A program made the position numbers and the translations under genes. From contig CAZJVA010000001.1 in assembly GCA_964549625.1 (NCBI GenBank), forward strand, positions 248,001 to 312,000: a stretch of DNA of 64,000 nucleotides, given 5' to 3'. The DNA comes from UBA12474 sp964549625 (GTDB lineage: Bacteria > Babelota > Babeliae > Babelales > Babelaceae). Within the stretch, counting starts at the first letter, position 1, and the number at the start of each line of letters is the position of its first letter. This document shows positions 8,152-17,081 of the stretch, one piece after another. Under the pieces are notes generated by a model, which did not search any database, was not told the origin of the DNA, and saw only the letters and a program-made list of their open reading frames with translations.

Positions 8152-9285
8152 TTATCCCAAAAATCGTTTAAAAAAGCCGGCAATTGCTCCTGAAGAAGTA
8201 TCTTCTATTTCTGAGCCGATCTGTTCTGCATAGTCGCGCAATATGACTTCGGCTTTCGAAGAGAGGTTTTTTGGAATATTGCATGTTATCGTGGCAATCA
8301 GGTCTCCGCGCCCTTTACCTCGGATTTTTTGAAAACCTTTCCCTTTGATTGTTAGGCGTTCGCCGACAGGGCACCCTTTGGGGATTTTTAATGATTCTTT
8401 GCTGCCATCAATATTGGTGATTTCGATCTGCGCACCAAGTACAAGTTGTGGATACGTCACGGTAACGGTACATTCAATGTTGTCTTCTTTGCGTTTAAAT
8501 TGTTTATGTGGCATGACACGTATGGCTATAATTAGGTCTCCTGCTTTGCCGCCATAAATACCTGCGTCACCTTTGCTTGCAACGCGCAATTCTGCACCAT
8601 CAAATATGCCTTTTGGTATCGAGACTGAGAGCGTGTCGTATTTTTGGATACGTGATTGTCCTTTGCATGTTGTACAAGGATTTTTGATGATGAAGCCTTG
8701 GCCTGAACAGTCCGTACATGCTTGTGAATATACAAATATGCCTTGGCGATAGTGCATTTCACCCGTTCCCCGGCATTTGGGGCATACTTCAATATTTTTT
8801 TCATCATTAGTGCCTTTACCATTACAGGTTGCACATGAGACGAAGTGGTAGTATGTGATATCTTTTTTTGTGCCGGCAAATGCCTCTTCAAGCGATATGG
8901 AGAGTTCTTTTACCAGGTCATGACCGCGCTTAGCTACTGGTTGAGGTTTGCGTCGACCTTGCTGGCGGCCGCCGCCAAAAATATCTCCGAAGATGTCACC
9001 AAAGTGGGCAAAAATATCGTCCATATTTTGGAAACCTTCAAAGCCGGCTCCTCCACCCATGTTTCCTGCTGAATGACCAAATTGGTCGTATTGCTTGCGT
9101 TTGTTTTCGTCTGATAAAACTTCGTACGCTTCGGCAGCTTCTTTGAATTTTTCTTCGGCTTCTTTGTTGTCTGGATTGCGGTCCGGATGATATTTCATTG
9201 CAAGTTTCCGGTAAGCGCTTTTAATTTCATCTGGGGTTGCTGTTTTGGATATACCTAAAACCTGGTAATAGTCGCGTTTTTCCAT
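8152..9285 (-). CDS. dnaJ: Chaperone protein DnaJ
   Basis: Type I Hsp40 co-chaperone of DnaK. The 377 residues show the standard layout: J domain at 1-70 with HPD in KYHPDRNPDN, a Gly/Phe-rich linker (GGGAGFEGFQNMDD, GDIFGDIFGGG), four CxxC zinc repeats (CATC, CPKC, CTDC, CTTC) and the C-terminal substrate-binding domains. The minus-strand start at 9285 has GGGAG upstream. dnaK and grpE are not in this window. The neighbouring J-domain protein is a different, secreted protein and not a duplicate of this one. The fourth zinc repeat reads CKGQSR rather than CxxCxGxG, a minor variation. Confidence 0.97.
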   Translation of the reverse strand: MEKRDYYQVLGISKTATPDEIKSAYRKLAMKYHPDRNPDNKEAEEKFKEAAEAYEVLSDENKRKQYDQFGHSAGNMGGGAGFEGFQNMDDIFAHFGDIFGDIFGGGRQQGRRKPQPVAKRGHDLVKELSISLEEAFAGTKKDITYYHFVSCATCNGKGTNDEKNIEVCPKCRGTGEMHYRQGIFVYSQACTDCSGQGFIIKNPCTTCKGQSRIQKYDTLSVSIPKGIFDGAELRVASKGDAGIYGGKAGDLIIAIRVMPHKQFKRKEDNIECTVTVTYPQLVLGAQIEITNIDGSKESLKIPKGCPVGERLTIKGKGFQKIRGKGRGDLIATITCNIPKNLSSKAEVILRDYAEQIGSEIEDTSSGAIAGFFKRFLG

Positions 9286-9398
9286 GTTTTTATTCTCCCG
9301 ATTTCATGTTATTTTTTGAGTAAGACAGACTCATATTCCATCATTGTAACATAAACTTAGTTTGATGAAAAATTGTTAATTGTGGGGGTGTTTTGTAA

Positions 9399-10463
9399 TC
9401 AGCGTTCTATGGGGATAAAGTAGAGCGATGAGAGGGTGGCGTCCATGGAGATTTGAATGTTAAGGGGCACAATAATTTCATTCTGTTGATGGTGTGCTGG
9501 AAGCGCGGGCGGTGTTATAAGGCCTAATAGGCGCATGATGTGATCATTGAGCTGTGGCACTGGCGATGGTGACGTGAGCTGAATATTGGTTATTTTCCGT
9601 TCTTTGTTGATGGTTATCTGTACCGCGATGTGATGTGAGCGGGTGATAATCCCTTTTAGTGAAAGTTGATTTTGGTACGAAAGTTCGCAGAATAAGAAGA
9701 GAAAGCGTTCAAAAAATGAGAGCGCTTCTGCGCGTCGGGCGTTTTCTTCTGCGGTTTGGCCCCAATAAAATCCTTCTTGTTGTGTTGGGCCAGATTGAAA
9801 GATCATTTTTTGTTGTTTTTCTTCGATGAATTGCGAAAACTGTTGCGAGATTTCTTTGCTCTTATTCTGGGTTACCGTTGTTTGCAGTTTTTTTTCACTG
9901 TGTGTTTGCAATGTTTTAATGCTTGGGCGTTTCCATGCTGCTTGCTTTTGTCGGGCCTTAGGCGGTGTCGCTCGTGCTTGTACATCTTCTTTGGGGCGCA
10001 TTGGAGATTTATATTGTTCTTGAAGTTTAGTTGCTCGGAGTGGCAGTTTTTGCATAGGTAACGAAGCGTCGGGTCTGGGTTTCGTCGGTGGCTGGGGAGT
10101 AACGCGTTCGCTCGATTGGGGCTCGACGGTTTGCATTGGGTGAGGTGGTGTTAGTTGCTTCAGGGTCGGGCTTGGTTCTGGCGGTTTTGATGATGGTTGT
10201 ATTGGCAGGGGTGCTTTGATTTTTTGTGGTGCATTGTCAGGTTTTACTTTTGGAAGGGCTTCTTGAATAAACTTTATTGGGGCTGGTTTTTGTGGTTGTA
10301 GAAGTTCTTTTAGATTGAGTTGTAGCGTTGGGTCAAATAACTTGATTCCTAGGAAGAGGAGAAATAGTGTATAGAGCGAAAGCGATAGGAGTGTAGCGCG
10401 AAATAGGGCTGTGGTGCGCTTTTCCTGTTCGTGGCCTGGACGTAAATATGGTACATAGGCCAT
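9399..10463 (-). CDS. TonB-like, proline-rich membrane-anchored protein
   Basis: A 354-residue protein with one N-terminal transmembrane helix at about 20-42, a long Pro/Lys/Gln-rich periplasmic stretch (about 53-190) and a C-terminal domain of about 110 residues with strands AVQITINKERKITNIQLTS and IIVPLNIQI. That layout is the one used by TonB and TolA, which span the periplasm and transmit proton-motive energy to outer-membrane partners. The C-terminal domain resembles TonB-C in pattern only, and ExbB/ExbD are not in the window. GGGGAG precedes the ATG at 10463. It lies between tilS and dnaJ, on the same strand. Confidence 0.6.
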   Translation of the reverse strand: MAYVPYLRPGHEQEKRTTALFRATLLSLSLYTLFLLFLGIKLFDPTLQLNLKELLQPQKPAPIKFIQEALPKVKPDNAPQKIKAPLPIQPSSKPPEPSPTLKQLTPPHPMQTVEPQSSERVTPQPPTKPRPDASLPMQKLPLRATKLQEQYKSPMRPKEDVQARATPPKARQKQAAWKRPSIKTLQTHSEKKLQTTVTQNKSKEISQQFSQFIEEKQQKMIFQSGPTQQEGFYWGQTAEENARRAEALSFFERFLFLFCELSYQNQLSLKGIITRSHHIAVQITINKERKITNIQLTSPSPVPQLNDHIMRLLGLITPPALPAHHQQNEIIVPLNIQISMDATLSSLYFIPIER

Positions 10464-10488
10464 GAAACACTCCCCTCTCTTCTTAGCC

Positions 10489-11532
10489 TTACTCCTTATT
10501 GAAGATCAGCCTAGCATACTGGCGATCTTTTACGATAGACCAATAGGGAACAATAGTGTGTCGAGTGTTTTTTGAGTTGCTAAAAAAGCGCAGTATTTCC
10601 TCTAGTATATGTTTTGATGGCTCGAATGGTAGCTTGCTGGCAATAACCCAGTGGAGTACTAGATTTCGCTGTAAGTGACGATTTGGCAGAGCTAAGAGTT
10701 TTACATAATCAAGTGCATGGGTAGGTTGTGCGATCTCTGCGTAGGTGCTTTTTACGACTTCGTCGAGGAGCGCATCTGTCTCTTGTAAATGTTTGATTGC
10801 TTTTGTAATTGAGAGGGTGCTGCGCGAGTCAACAGCTTCAAAAGCGGGGATAAGTGTATTTCTGATGCGATTTCTAAGATAGTCACTTGATGTGTTTGTT
10901 GGGTCAATGCAATAAGGACGGTTATTGGTATCAAGCCAATCGAGAATGTCTTTTTTGGGGGTTGTAAGGAGTGGGCGAATATATGAGCCATGATGTGGCC
11001 GCATTGCGGCTAGACCGGTTACGGTAGCGCCTCTAATGAGCCGGATTAAAAATGTTTCGATTTGGTCGTCGGCATGGTGGGCTAGTGCTATTTTGTTTGC
11101 ATCGTATTTTTTTTGTAATTGTGCAAAGAATGTTCTTCGGAGTTGTCGGCCTAAATTTTCTTTTGATCCCCTAATGGATTTCTTTAGGCTAATGTTTTGA
11201 GCTTGTTCTATTTCAAGGGGGATAGAGAGTGATGCGCATAGTTGACGGCAAAACGCTGCGTCTTGTGCGCTCTCATGTCTCCAGCCATGATCTAAATGTG
11301 CAGCAAAAAGTGTGAGTTGGTGTTTGGAGCGCAACTCAGCAAGGATATAGGTTAGGAGGACCGAGTCTGGTCCTCCTGATAATCCTATGATAATGCGGTC
11401 GCCATGTTCGATGAGTGCATTGGTTATGCAAAATTCTTCAATGCGACTTCTGAGCGTGTCGATATTAAACGTCGATGTTTTTGGCAAACTTGCCTCGCTC
11501 TTCAATAAAGGTCTTTCTTCCTTGAACATCAT
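10489..11532 (-). CDS. tilS: tRNA(Ile)-lysidine synthase
   Basis: Modifies the CAU anticodon of tRNA-Ile2 to lysidine-AU so that AUA codons are read as Ile. The N-terminal PP-loop ATPase motif SGGPDS is visible in IIIGLSGGPDSVLL (about residue 49), followed by HLDHGWRHES and the conserved HHADDQIETFLIRLIRG. The C-terminal region is short, as in minimal TilS forms. The frame starts at 11532, 68 bases inside the end of gyrB; a TTG about 15 codons later has GAGG before it and is an alternative start. Either way the gene overlaps gyrB and is likely co-transcribed with it. Confidence 0.92.
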   Translation of the reverse strand: MMFKEERPLLKSEASLPKTSTFNIDTLRSRIEEFCITNALIEHGDRIIIGLSGGPDSVLLTYILAELRSKHQLTLFAAHLDHGWRHESAQDAAFCRQLCASLSIPLEIEQAQNISLKKSIRGSKENLGRQLRRTFFAQLQKKYDANKIALAHHADDQIETFLIRLIRGATVTGLAAMRPHHGSYIRPLLTTPKKDILDWLDTNNRPYCIDPTNTSSDYLRNRIRNTLIPAFEAVDSRSTLSITKAIKHLQETDALLDEVVKSTYAEIAQPTHALDYVKLLALPNRHLQRNLVLHWVIASKLPFEPSKHILEEILRFFSNSKNTRHTIVPYWSIVKDRQYARLIFNKE

Positions 11533-13867
11533 CGCCCATTAATGTGCTAAACCATTGATCCGCTTTGATCGCATCATCAATAGAGACTTGAAGCAAGGAT
11601 CTTTTTTCAGGATCCATAGCTGTTTCCCATAGTTGTTCTGCATCCATTTCACCAAGACCTTTATATCGTTGCAGATTCATTGAAGGCTTGCTGAGCTCTT
11701 GAATTGCGTTAACGAGGTGGCGTGGTGATGATCCAGATGCTTTTCTGTCGGCGCCTGTCATAGCCAATTTCCACGAATTATTAAGGAGGGCTACCTGCTT
11801 TTTGATGGTGATAAGTTCGGAGATTTCGTTTTTATGGAGAGTTTTGAGCGGAATGCGAACAGACCATGCCCCATCTAGTGCTTCAATTATAAGAACAGCC
11901 TCAGCATCTTCGGCGCGAATAACTTCGCTCCTACAATGCGGAAGGTGTGCTTGAAGTGAGGAGACAAAATTGTTGTCATCAGTGCTTTCTAGCCATTTTG
12001 ACTCGATGATGGCGTCCACCACCATATCGGTTTCACTATCACTTAGATGGAAAATTCGTGCAGCTGCGTCAATATGCGACTCATAAGACAGGATGTGGGA
12101 TAGAAGATTGTTCCAATCTTGGCTCGAAAGAACGGTGTTGTTAATACTGATCTGCGTGTTCTCTTGCGCCCAGTCAAGCAAGAAGGCGCTCAGAGAGCGT
12201 TCATCTTTGAGATATTGTTCTTTGCGGCCGATTTTAACTTTGTACAAGGGCGGTTGAGCAATATAGAGGTATCCATGCTCAATAACCGGACGCATGTAGC
12301 GGAAGAAGAATGTTAGCAAGAGGGTTCGTATGTGTGCGCCATCAACGTCGGCGTCGGTCATTAAGATAATTTTATGGTATCGAATTTTATTAGCATCAAA
12401 AGTTTCTTCATTGATGCCCCCACCAACAGCGGCGATTAGCGCTTTGATTTCTTCATTTGCCAGTGCACGATCTAGCCGCGCCTTCTCAACATTAAGAATT
12501 TTACCTTTGAGTGGAAGTATTGCTTGTGAAAAACGATCTCGAGCGCTTTTTGCGGAACCACCTGCGGAGTCACCCTCAACGATGAAGAGTTCGCACTGAG
12601 CAGGATCTTCGAACGAGCAGTCTGCAAGTTTACCGGGGAGCACTGTTGATTCCAGGACGTTTTTGCGTCGTGTTAAATCGCGGGCCTTGCGCGCTGCGTC
12701 ACGCGCTTGCATGGTGATTACCGCTTTTTGTAAAATCTTTTTTGCGACAATAGGGTTTTCTTCAAAATATTTATCGAGGAAAGCAAAGGCCCAAGAGCTA
12801 ACTTGTCCTTTAACTTCGCTGTTGCCAAGTTTGCCCTTTGTTTGCCCCTCAAATTGGGGTTCTGGGATCTTGATGCTTAATACGCAGACAAGACCTTCAC
12901 GTACGTCTTCGCTGGAGAATGATGCTTCTTTTTTGAGCAGATTCATTTCTTGGGCGCGCTTGTTGCATGCTTTGGTCAGTGCAGCCTTAAAGCCGGCGAC
13001 ATGTGTCCCCCCGTCAGCGGTGTTGATATTGTTTACGAAAGAAAAAAGTTGTTCATCATATCCACTGTTATATTGTAGGGCACATTCAAACTCGTAATCG
13101 CTTCCTTCTTCTTTGGCGTAGATGATTTCTGGGGTAATTGGGGTCTTCTTTTTGTTGATATGTTCAACAAAAGATATGATGCCACCTTCGAAGAGAAAAC
13201 TTGCTTCGTCATTGCTTCGCTCATCAACAATAGTTATGCGAAGCCCTTTGTTAAGAAATGCGAGCTCGCGGAATCGACTAGCTAATTTGTCAAAAGAAAA
13301 GACAACGGTCTCTTTAAAAATCTCTGGATCTGGTAGAAAGCGAACAATGGTGCCCCGTTTTTCGGTTGGACCAATATCTTCGAGGCGTGAAACGGCCTTA
13401 CCTTGATGGTATTCTTGCGCATGAATCCGGCCGTTGCGGTAAATGGTTAATTTAAGCCACGAAGAAAGAGCGTTGACGACTGAAACGCCCACGCCATGAA
13501 GTCCGCCGGAAAAGCGATAAGACTCTTTGTCGAATTTTCCGCCTGCATGAAGTTTGGTTAAAACAACTTCAGCAGCAGATACGCCTTCAGCGTGCATTTC
13601 AGTTGGGATGCCGCGCCCATTGTCTTGGACAGAGCAAGAACCATCTTCATGTAGTGTTATTAATACCGTGTCGCAATGACCGCCCAGAGCTTCGTCAACT
13701 GAGTTGTCTACGACTTCGTATACGAGGTGGTGTAAGCCAGAAGGGCCGGTAGTTCCAATATACATACCGGGGCGTTTTCGCACCGCCTCCAATCCCTCCA
13801 TTACGCGGATAGATTGGGCAGAGTATGTTGATTTTGGATTCGTGCTATCGGAAGATTGAGATGACAT
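11465..13867 (-). CDS. gyrB: DNA gyrase subunit B
   Basis: ATPase subunit of gyrase, which introduces negative supercoils with GyrA. The 800-residue chain has the GHKL ATPase domain (RKRPGMYIGTTG and EVVDNSVDEAL near residue 35-65; GGLHGVGVSVVNAL), the transducer, the TOPRIM domain (EGDSAGGSA and DADVDGAHIRTLLL) and the C-terminal QRYKGLGEMD. A long insert of about 150 residues in the second half makes the length match the E. coli-type GyrB rather than the shorter Gram-positive form. The catalytic motifs identify GyrB rather than ParE with good but not complete certainty. gyrA is not in the window. Confidence 0.95.
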   Translation of the reverse strand: MSSQSSDSTNPKSTYSAQSIRVMEGLEAVRKRPGMYIGTTGPSGLHHLVYEVVDNSVDEALGGHCDTVLITLHEDGSCSVQDNGRGIPTEMHAEGVSAAEVVLTKLHAGGKFDKESYRFSGGLHGVGVSVVNALSSWLKLTIYRNGRIHAQEYHQGKAVSRLEDIGPTEKRGTIVRFLPDPEIFKETVVFSFDKLASRFRELAFLNKGLRITIVDERSNDEASFLFEGGIISFVEHINKKKTPITPEIIYAKEEGSDYEFECALQYNSGYDEQLFSFVNNINTADGGTHVAGFKAALTKACNKRAQEMNLLKKEASFSSEDVREGLVCVLSIKIPEPQFEGQTKGKLGNSEVKGQVSSWAFAFLDKYFEENPIVAKKILQKAVITMQARDAARKARDLTRRKNVLESTVLPGKLADCSFEDPAQCELFIVEGDSAGGSAKSARDRFSQAILPLKGKILNVEKARLDRALANEEIKALIAAVGGGINEETFDANKIRYHKIILMTDADVDGAHIRTLLLTFFFRYMRPVIEHGYLYIAQPPLYKVKIGRKEQYLKDERSLSAFLLDWAQENTQISINNTVLSSQDWNNLLSHILSYESHIDAAARIFHLSDSETDMVVDAIIESKWLESTDDNNFVSSLQAHLPHCRSEVIRAEDAEAVLIIEALDGAWSVRIPLKTLHKNEISELITIKKQVALLNNSWKLAMTGADRKASGSSPRHLVNAIQELSKPSMNLQRYKGLGEMDAEQLWETAMDPEKRSLLQVSIDDAIKADQWFSTLMGDDVQGRKTFIEERGKFAKNIDV

Positions 13868-14064
13868 ACGAACGCCTTTCTAAAAGGTGGTATGGCGTAG
13901 GTTGTTGTGGCCTAATTTTTTGGGTTACTATGTCCTAGATAGATGCACAACAACGGGCCATTATACAGATAAAGATCCCTACTTTTAGTCTATACAATGC
14001 TGCATTTTTTGCAAAGCGGGGTACCCTTTTCTGGGATGGGTTTTTGTGTAGAAAGGTGGTTTGT

Positions 14065-14517
14065 ATGTATGAGTATGATAAACAATATATGTATGAAGCT
14101 CTTTTAATGGCGCGCGAGGCAATTAAAGAAAGCGATGTGCCGATTGGGGCTATTGTAGTTTCACCGTATGGAGAAATTATTGGTGCGGGGTATAATCAGG
14201 TCGAAAAGTATTCATCACAAGATTATCACGCAGAGTTAGTAGCTTTGCGCGCCGCTGGAATGGAAAAACAAGACTGGCGGCTGGACGGCTGCACACTCTA
14301 TGTTACTCTGGAGCCGTGTCTAATGTGTATGGGGGCGTTGTTGCTGAGTCGAATAGAGCGGCTTGTTTATGGTAGCGATTCTCCGATATATGGATATACA
14401 AATATTTTGCTTGAACCAGAGCGCTTATATGGAGGTTTTTTGAAGAACGTGACCCGCGGTGTACTAAGGAATGATACAGAAGCCCTTCTTCAAGATTTTT
14501 TTGCAACAGTGCGATGA
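14065..14517 (+). CDS. tadA: tRNA adenosine(34) deaminase
   Basis: Converts A34 to inosine in tRNA-Arg(ACG). The 150-residue protein has the cytidine/adenosine deaminase zinc site: HAE in QDYHAELVALRAA, and PCLMC in LEPCLMCMGALLLSRI. VPIGAIVV near the N-terminus is typical of TadA. I chose ATG 14065 because AAGGTGG lies just upstream; the frame is open back to a TTG at 14044. It is divergent from gyrB. Confidence 0.94.
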   Translation: MYEYDKQYMYEALLMAREAIKESDVPIGAIVVSPYGEIIGAGYNQVEKYSSQDYHAELVALRAAGMEKQDWRLDGCTLYVTLEPCLMCMGALLLSRIERLVYGSDSPIYGYTNILLEPERLYGGFLKNVTRGVLRNDTEALLQDFFATVR

Positions 14518-14558
14518 TATAGGTACAAAAATTCTTTATCTTGAGCTTTGGTTGGGAG

Positions 14559-14586
14559 TTGTACTCTTGAATGAAACTGGTATACT
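14559..14586 (+). promoter_or_regulatory. Promoter for tRNA-Thr and rpsI
   Basis: TTGTAC, a 16-bp spacer and TATACT end 15 bases before the tRNA, so transcription would begin near 14593. rpsI follows the tRNA without another obvious promoter. Confidence 0.6.
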
Positions 14587-14601
14587 TTTGGGGTATGTTG
14601 T

Positions 14602-14677
14602 GCCGATGTAGCTCAGCTGGTAGAGCAATTGATTCGTAATCAATAGGTCGGCGGTTCAAGTCCGCTCATCGGCTCCA
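14602..14677 (+). tRNA. tRNA-Thr (CGU anticodon)
   Basis: A 76-nt cloverleaf with encoded CCA. Acceptor GCCGATG pairs with CATCGGC, the anticodon stem ATTGA/TCAAT closes the loop TTCGTAA, giving anticodon CGU, and the T loop is GGTTCAAGTCC. It reads ACG codons. It stands just upstream of rpsI. Confidence 0.95.
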
Positions 14678-14727
14678 AGAGAATTACTTGTTAGTCTTCT
14701 TAACTGTTTGTAGGAATTCGGAACGTT

Positions 14728-15159
14728 ATGGCTTCACCAAAGAAAGCAAAGGTTGCTACTCCTGTTTCACGCGTGCCGGTTGCGCATGGTGTTGGACGTC
14801 GCAAGGCTGCTGTTGCACGCGTCTATCTCCGTCGTGGCAATGGCGAAATCGTCGTAAACAATCGTCCATTTGAGCAATATTTTGATATTGGCCTTGCCCA
14901 ATTGGCAGTGAAAACCCCGTTTGAGGTTATTCCTCAGGCCAAAGACTATGATGTCGAGGTTACTGTTGTAGGCGGCGGATTGCGCGGACAAGCCGATGCA
15001 GTTAAGCTCGGTATATCTCGTGCACTGCTTGAGTTAGACGAATCATTAAGGTCTGACTTGCGTGCAAATGGTCTTTTGACTGTAGATGCTCGTGTTAAAG
15101 AGCGTAAAAAATATGGACAACGAGGAGCGCGTCGTCGCTTCCAGTTCGTTAAGCGTTAA
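14728..15159 (+). CDS. rpsI: 30S ribosomal protein S9
   Basis: Small-subunit head protein whose C-terminal tail reaches the P-site tRNA. The family core is evident: GVGRRKAAVARVYLRRGNGEIVVNN, the middle GGGLRGQADAVKLGISRAL, and the basic tail ARRRFQFVKR ending in the conserved Lys-Arg. The N-terminus carries about 20 extra residues compared with short S9 proteins. GTAGGAATTC precedes the ATG at 14728. Its usual partner rplM (L13) is not next to it; here S9 follows a tRNA and has its own terminator. Confidence 0.97.
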   Translation: MASPKKAKVATPVSRVPVAHGVGRRKAAVARVYLRRGNGEIVVNNRPFEQYFDIGLAQLAVKTPFEVIPQAKDYDVEVTVVGGGLRGQADAVKLGISRALLELDESLRSDLRANGLLTVDARVKERKKYGQRGARRRFQFVKR

Positions 15160-15181
15160 TTTTCGCTTTTCAATGTATTGT

Positions 15182-15217
15182 GGCAGGACTTTTTTTAAAG
15201 TCCTGCCATTTTTATTT
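15182..15217 (+). terminator. Rho-independent terminator after rpsI
   Basis: GGCAGGACTTT and AAAGTCCTGCC form an 11-bp stem with a 4-base T loop, followed by ATTTTTATTT. Confidence 0.92.
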
Positions 15218-15293
15218 GGACTACTTTGTAGCCCTGTGGGTGCCTTGCTTGGTAAGCTTTGCCAGGAGAGTTTTGTTTTGGGCAGGGGAGTAT

Positions 15294-16034
15294 ATGCAAG
15301 TTCGTTCGTTGTGGTTTTCTTTGTTGGTGTATTTTAATGCAGGTGCGGTATTAGTGGTCGTGGGGTTGCCGCTTTTGGTTGTCTTGTTAGCGGCTCCACA
15401 ACGTTGGTATGTTCGGCGCAGCTTTGTGTTTTGGTTGTTAGATCTTTTTTACAAAAGTGTTTTGGCGGCGTTTATGGTGCCTATTACGGTTGAGGGACGC
15501 GAAAATCTTGTCCTTGACCGACCTAATATTGTTATTGCAAACCATGAATCGTTGTTGGATATTTTCATCATAGGGGCGCTTTTTAACGGAGAACCGCATA
15601 TTTGGTATGCCTTGGCATATTATGCCCACATGCCAGTTTTTGGATTTTTGGTGCGGCATCTTGTTTTTGCTGTTAATCCGGGGCGGCCGGCAGAAGCCGC
15701 ACGAGGCTTTATGCGCGGATTGCGTTATGCCGAGAAGCATGGATTGCATCTTGCGCTTTTTCCTGAGGGGGGACGCTTTAATGATGGTTCTGTCCATCCA
15801 TTTATGAGAGGTTTTGCGGTGGCTGCACGTGCTTTGCAGCGTCCAGTAGTTCCGGTTTTGATGTCTGGAAATGGTGCTGTTTATGCGCCAACGTCGTGGC
15901 TTGTCTTTTGGCATGAGCTTGCGGTATTTGTTGGGCCTTGCTTTTTTATTGATGCAGAAGAGACTGATCTTGCTTTTGTTGAGAAGCTTCAGGATTGGTT
16001 TGCGACGGCACGAGCTAAACAGGCTGAGCTCTAG
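15294..16034 (+). CDS. plsC: 1-acyl-sn-glycerol-3-phosphate acyltransferase
   Basis: Transfers an acyl group to lysophosphatidic acid to make phosphatidic acid at the inner membrane. The acyltransferase HX4D motif is NHESLLD (His84, Asp89) and the substrate-binding motif is FPEGGRF. Two N-terminal hydrophobic segments (residues about 6-35) anchor the enzyme. The frame runs back into the rpsI terminator, so I place the start at ATG 15294, just after AGGGGAG; the protein is then 246 residues, the usual size. The family also includes lyso-ornithine and other acyltransferases, so the acceptor is inferred. Confidence 0.9.
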   Translation: MQVRSLWFSLLVYFNAGAVLVVVGLPLLVVLLAAPQRWYVRRSFVFWLLDLFYKSVLAAFMVPITVEGRENLVLDRPNIVIANHESLLDIFIIGALFNGEPHIWYALAYYAHMPVFGFLVRHLVFAVNPGRPAEAARGFMRGLRYAEKHGLHLALFPEGGRFNDGSVHPFMRGFAVAARALQRPVVPVLMSGNGAVYAPTSWLVFWHELAVFVGPCFFIDAEETDLAFVEKLQDWFATARAKQAEL

Positions 16035-16185
16035 TCAAAAGTATCTGCTATTGGTAAGGTGTGACGTGGTAGTATTGAAAATTATAAGGCTTGTTTTGCA
16101 ATAAGATATGGTGTCCGAGTGTGCCCTAAAATATATGTAATTGGTTTTAATTGTCTTCTTGTTTGTTAGGGATGAGGGGACGATT

Positions 16186-17028
16186 TTGTTTGTGCGTTCG
16201 ATTTTTGTTTGGCATCCAGTACGATTTTTAATTGTCTTTTCGCTGATAGCATTTACATTTGGAATGGTTTCGGTATTTATTTTTTCTAGTGTTGCTACCG
16301 ATACTTTGTTTGATGAAGAATGCTTCCCGATGTTGGTTTTAGCCTCCAGCCAGGAAGAATCTTCGCGAGAGCTTCTTGATCCTGTAGAGCGATCTCCCGA
16401 GCGGCTTCGTGATGTGGCTTTGGATTTTGCGGAAAAAGCCGGTCTGCGGGCACAGGTTGATGTCTTATATCAAGAGCAAGAATTAGAGGATTTTTCTACG
16501 TATATTCGACGTACGCGTGCCGCGAAAAAAAAGGGTGTTCAGAGACGGCAGGTTGCGCCAAGAAATGTTCGTGCAGCCCCTAGCCGCATGCCTGCGATGC
16601 GCCGTAAGAAGGAACAATGGGATCCTCGCTTTTCTTCGCCGATACCGCGTGGGTCGTTTTGGTTGAGTTCTCCTTTTGGGCCACGGAAAAAAGCAAATGG
16701 CAAGTGGGGTTTTCATCATGGCATTGACATGGCGGCTAATCGCGGGACTCCGATCAGTGCAGCCGGTAGTGGAACGGTCATTGAGGCAAGATGGTCAAAG
16801 GGATATGGAAAAACAGTAGTTATTAAACATGATGAGCGTTTTACTACACGTTATGCCCACATGGATCGAATTGACGTGCGTCTAGGAGACCGGGTTTGTG
16901 AGGGAGCAAAAATAGGGTGTGTTGGAGCTACTGGATACGTGCGCAAAATGGGGGGTGATGGCTCCCACTTGCATTTTGAGGTGCGTGATCGGGGTAAGTC
17001 TTGCAATCCTTTTTATTTCTTAAAATAA
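16186..17028 (+). CDS. M23 family metallopeptidase (LysM-free murein endopeptidase)
   Basis: A 280-residue protein anchored by an N-terminal hydrophobic helix (about residues 10-35), a basic linker, and a C-terminal LytM/M23 domain. The zinc ligands are visible: HHGIDMA (His and Asp), and HLHFE near the end, with YAHMD between them. M23 enzymes cut peptide cross-links in peptidoglycan, or, when inactive, activate amidases; the intact ligands argue for an active enzyme. I chose the TTG at 16186 because GAGGGG lies six bases upstream; a TTG at 16141 would add 15 residues without such a site. Confidence 0.85.
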   Translation: MFVRSIFVWHPVRFLIVFSLIAFTFGMVSVFIFSSVATDTLFDEECFPMLVLASSQEESSRELLDPVERSPERLRDVALDFAEKAGLRAQVDVLYQEQELEDFSTYIRRTRAAKKKGVQRRQVAPRNVRAAPSRMPAMRRKKEQWDPRFSSPIPRGSFWLSSPFGPRKKANGKWGFHHGIDMAANRGTPISAAGSGTVIEARWSKGYGKTVVIKHDERFTTRYAHMDRIDVRLGDRVCEGAKIGCVGATGYVRKMGGDGSHLHFEVRDRGKSCNPFYFLK

Positions 17029-17081
17029 GATGATAAAGTAGCTCATTAGTTTGTAAAGGTTTTTAAGAGAGGTGGAGAAAA

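Noticed and set aside
12663..13097. 144-residue plus-strand frame inside gyrB
   Set aside because: Lies fully antisense to conserved gyrB coding sequence and has no family or ribosome-binding site.
15180..15293. N-terminal extension of the acyltransferase
   Set aside because: It starts within the rpsI terminator; a proper ribosome-binding site precedes ATG 15294.
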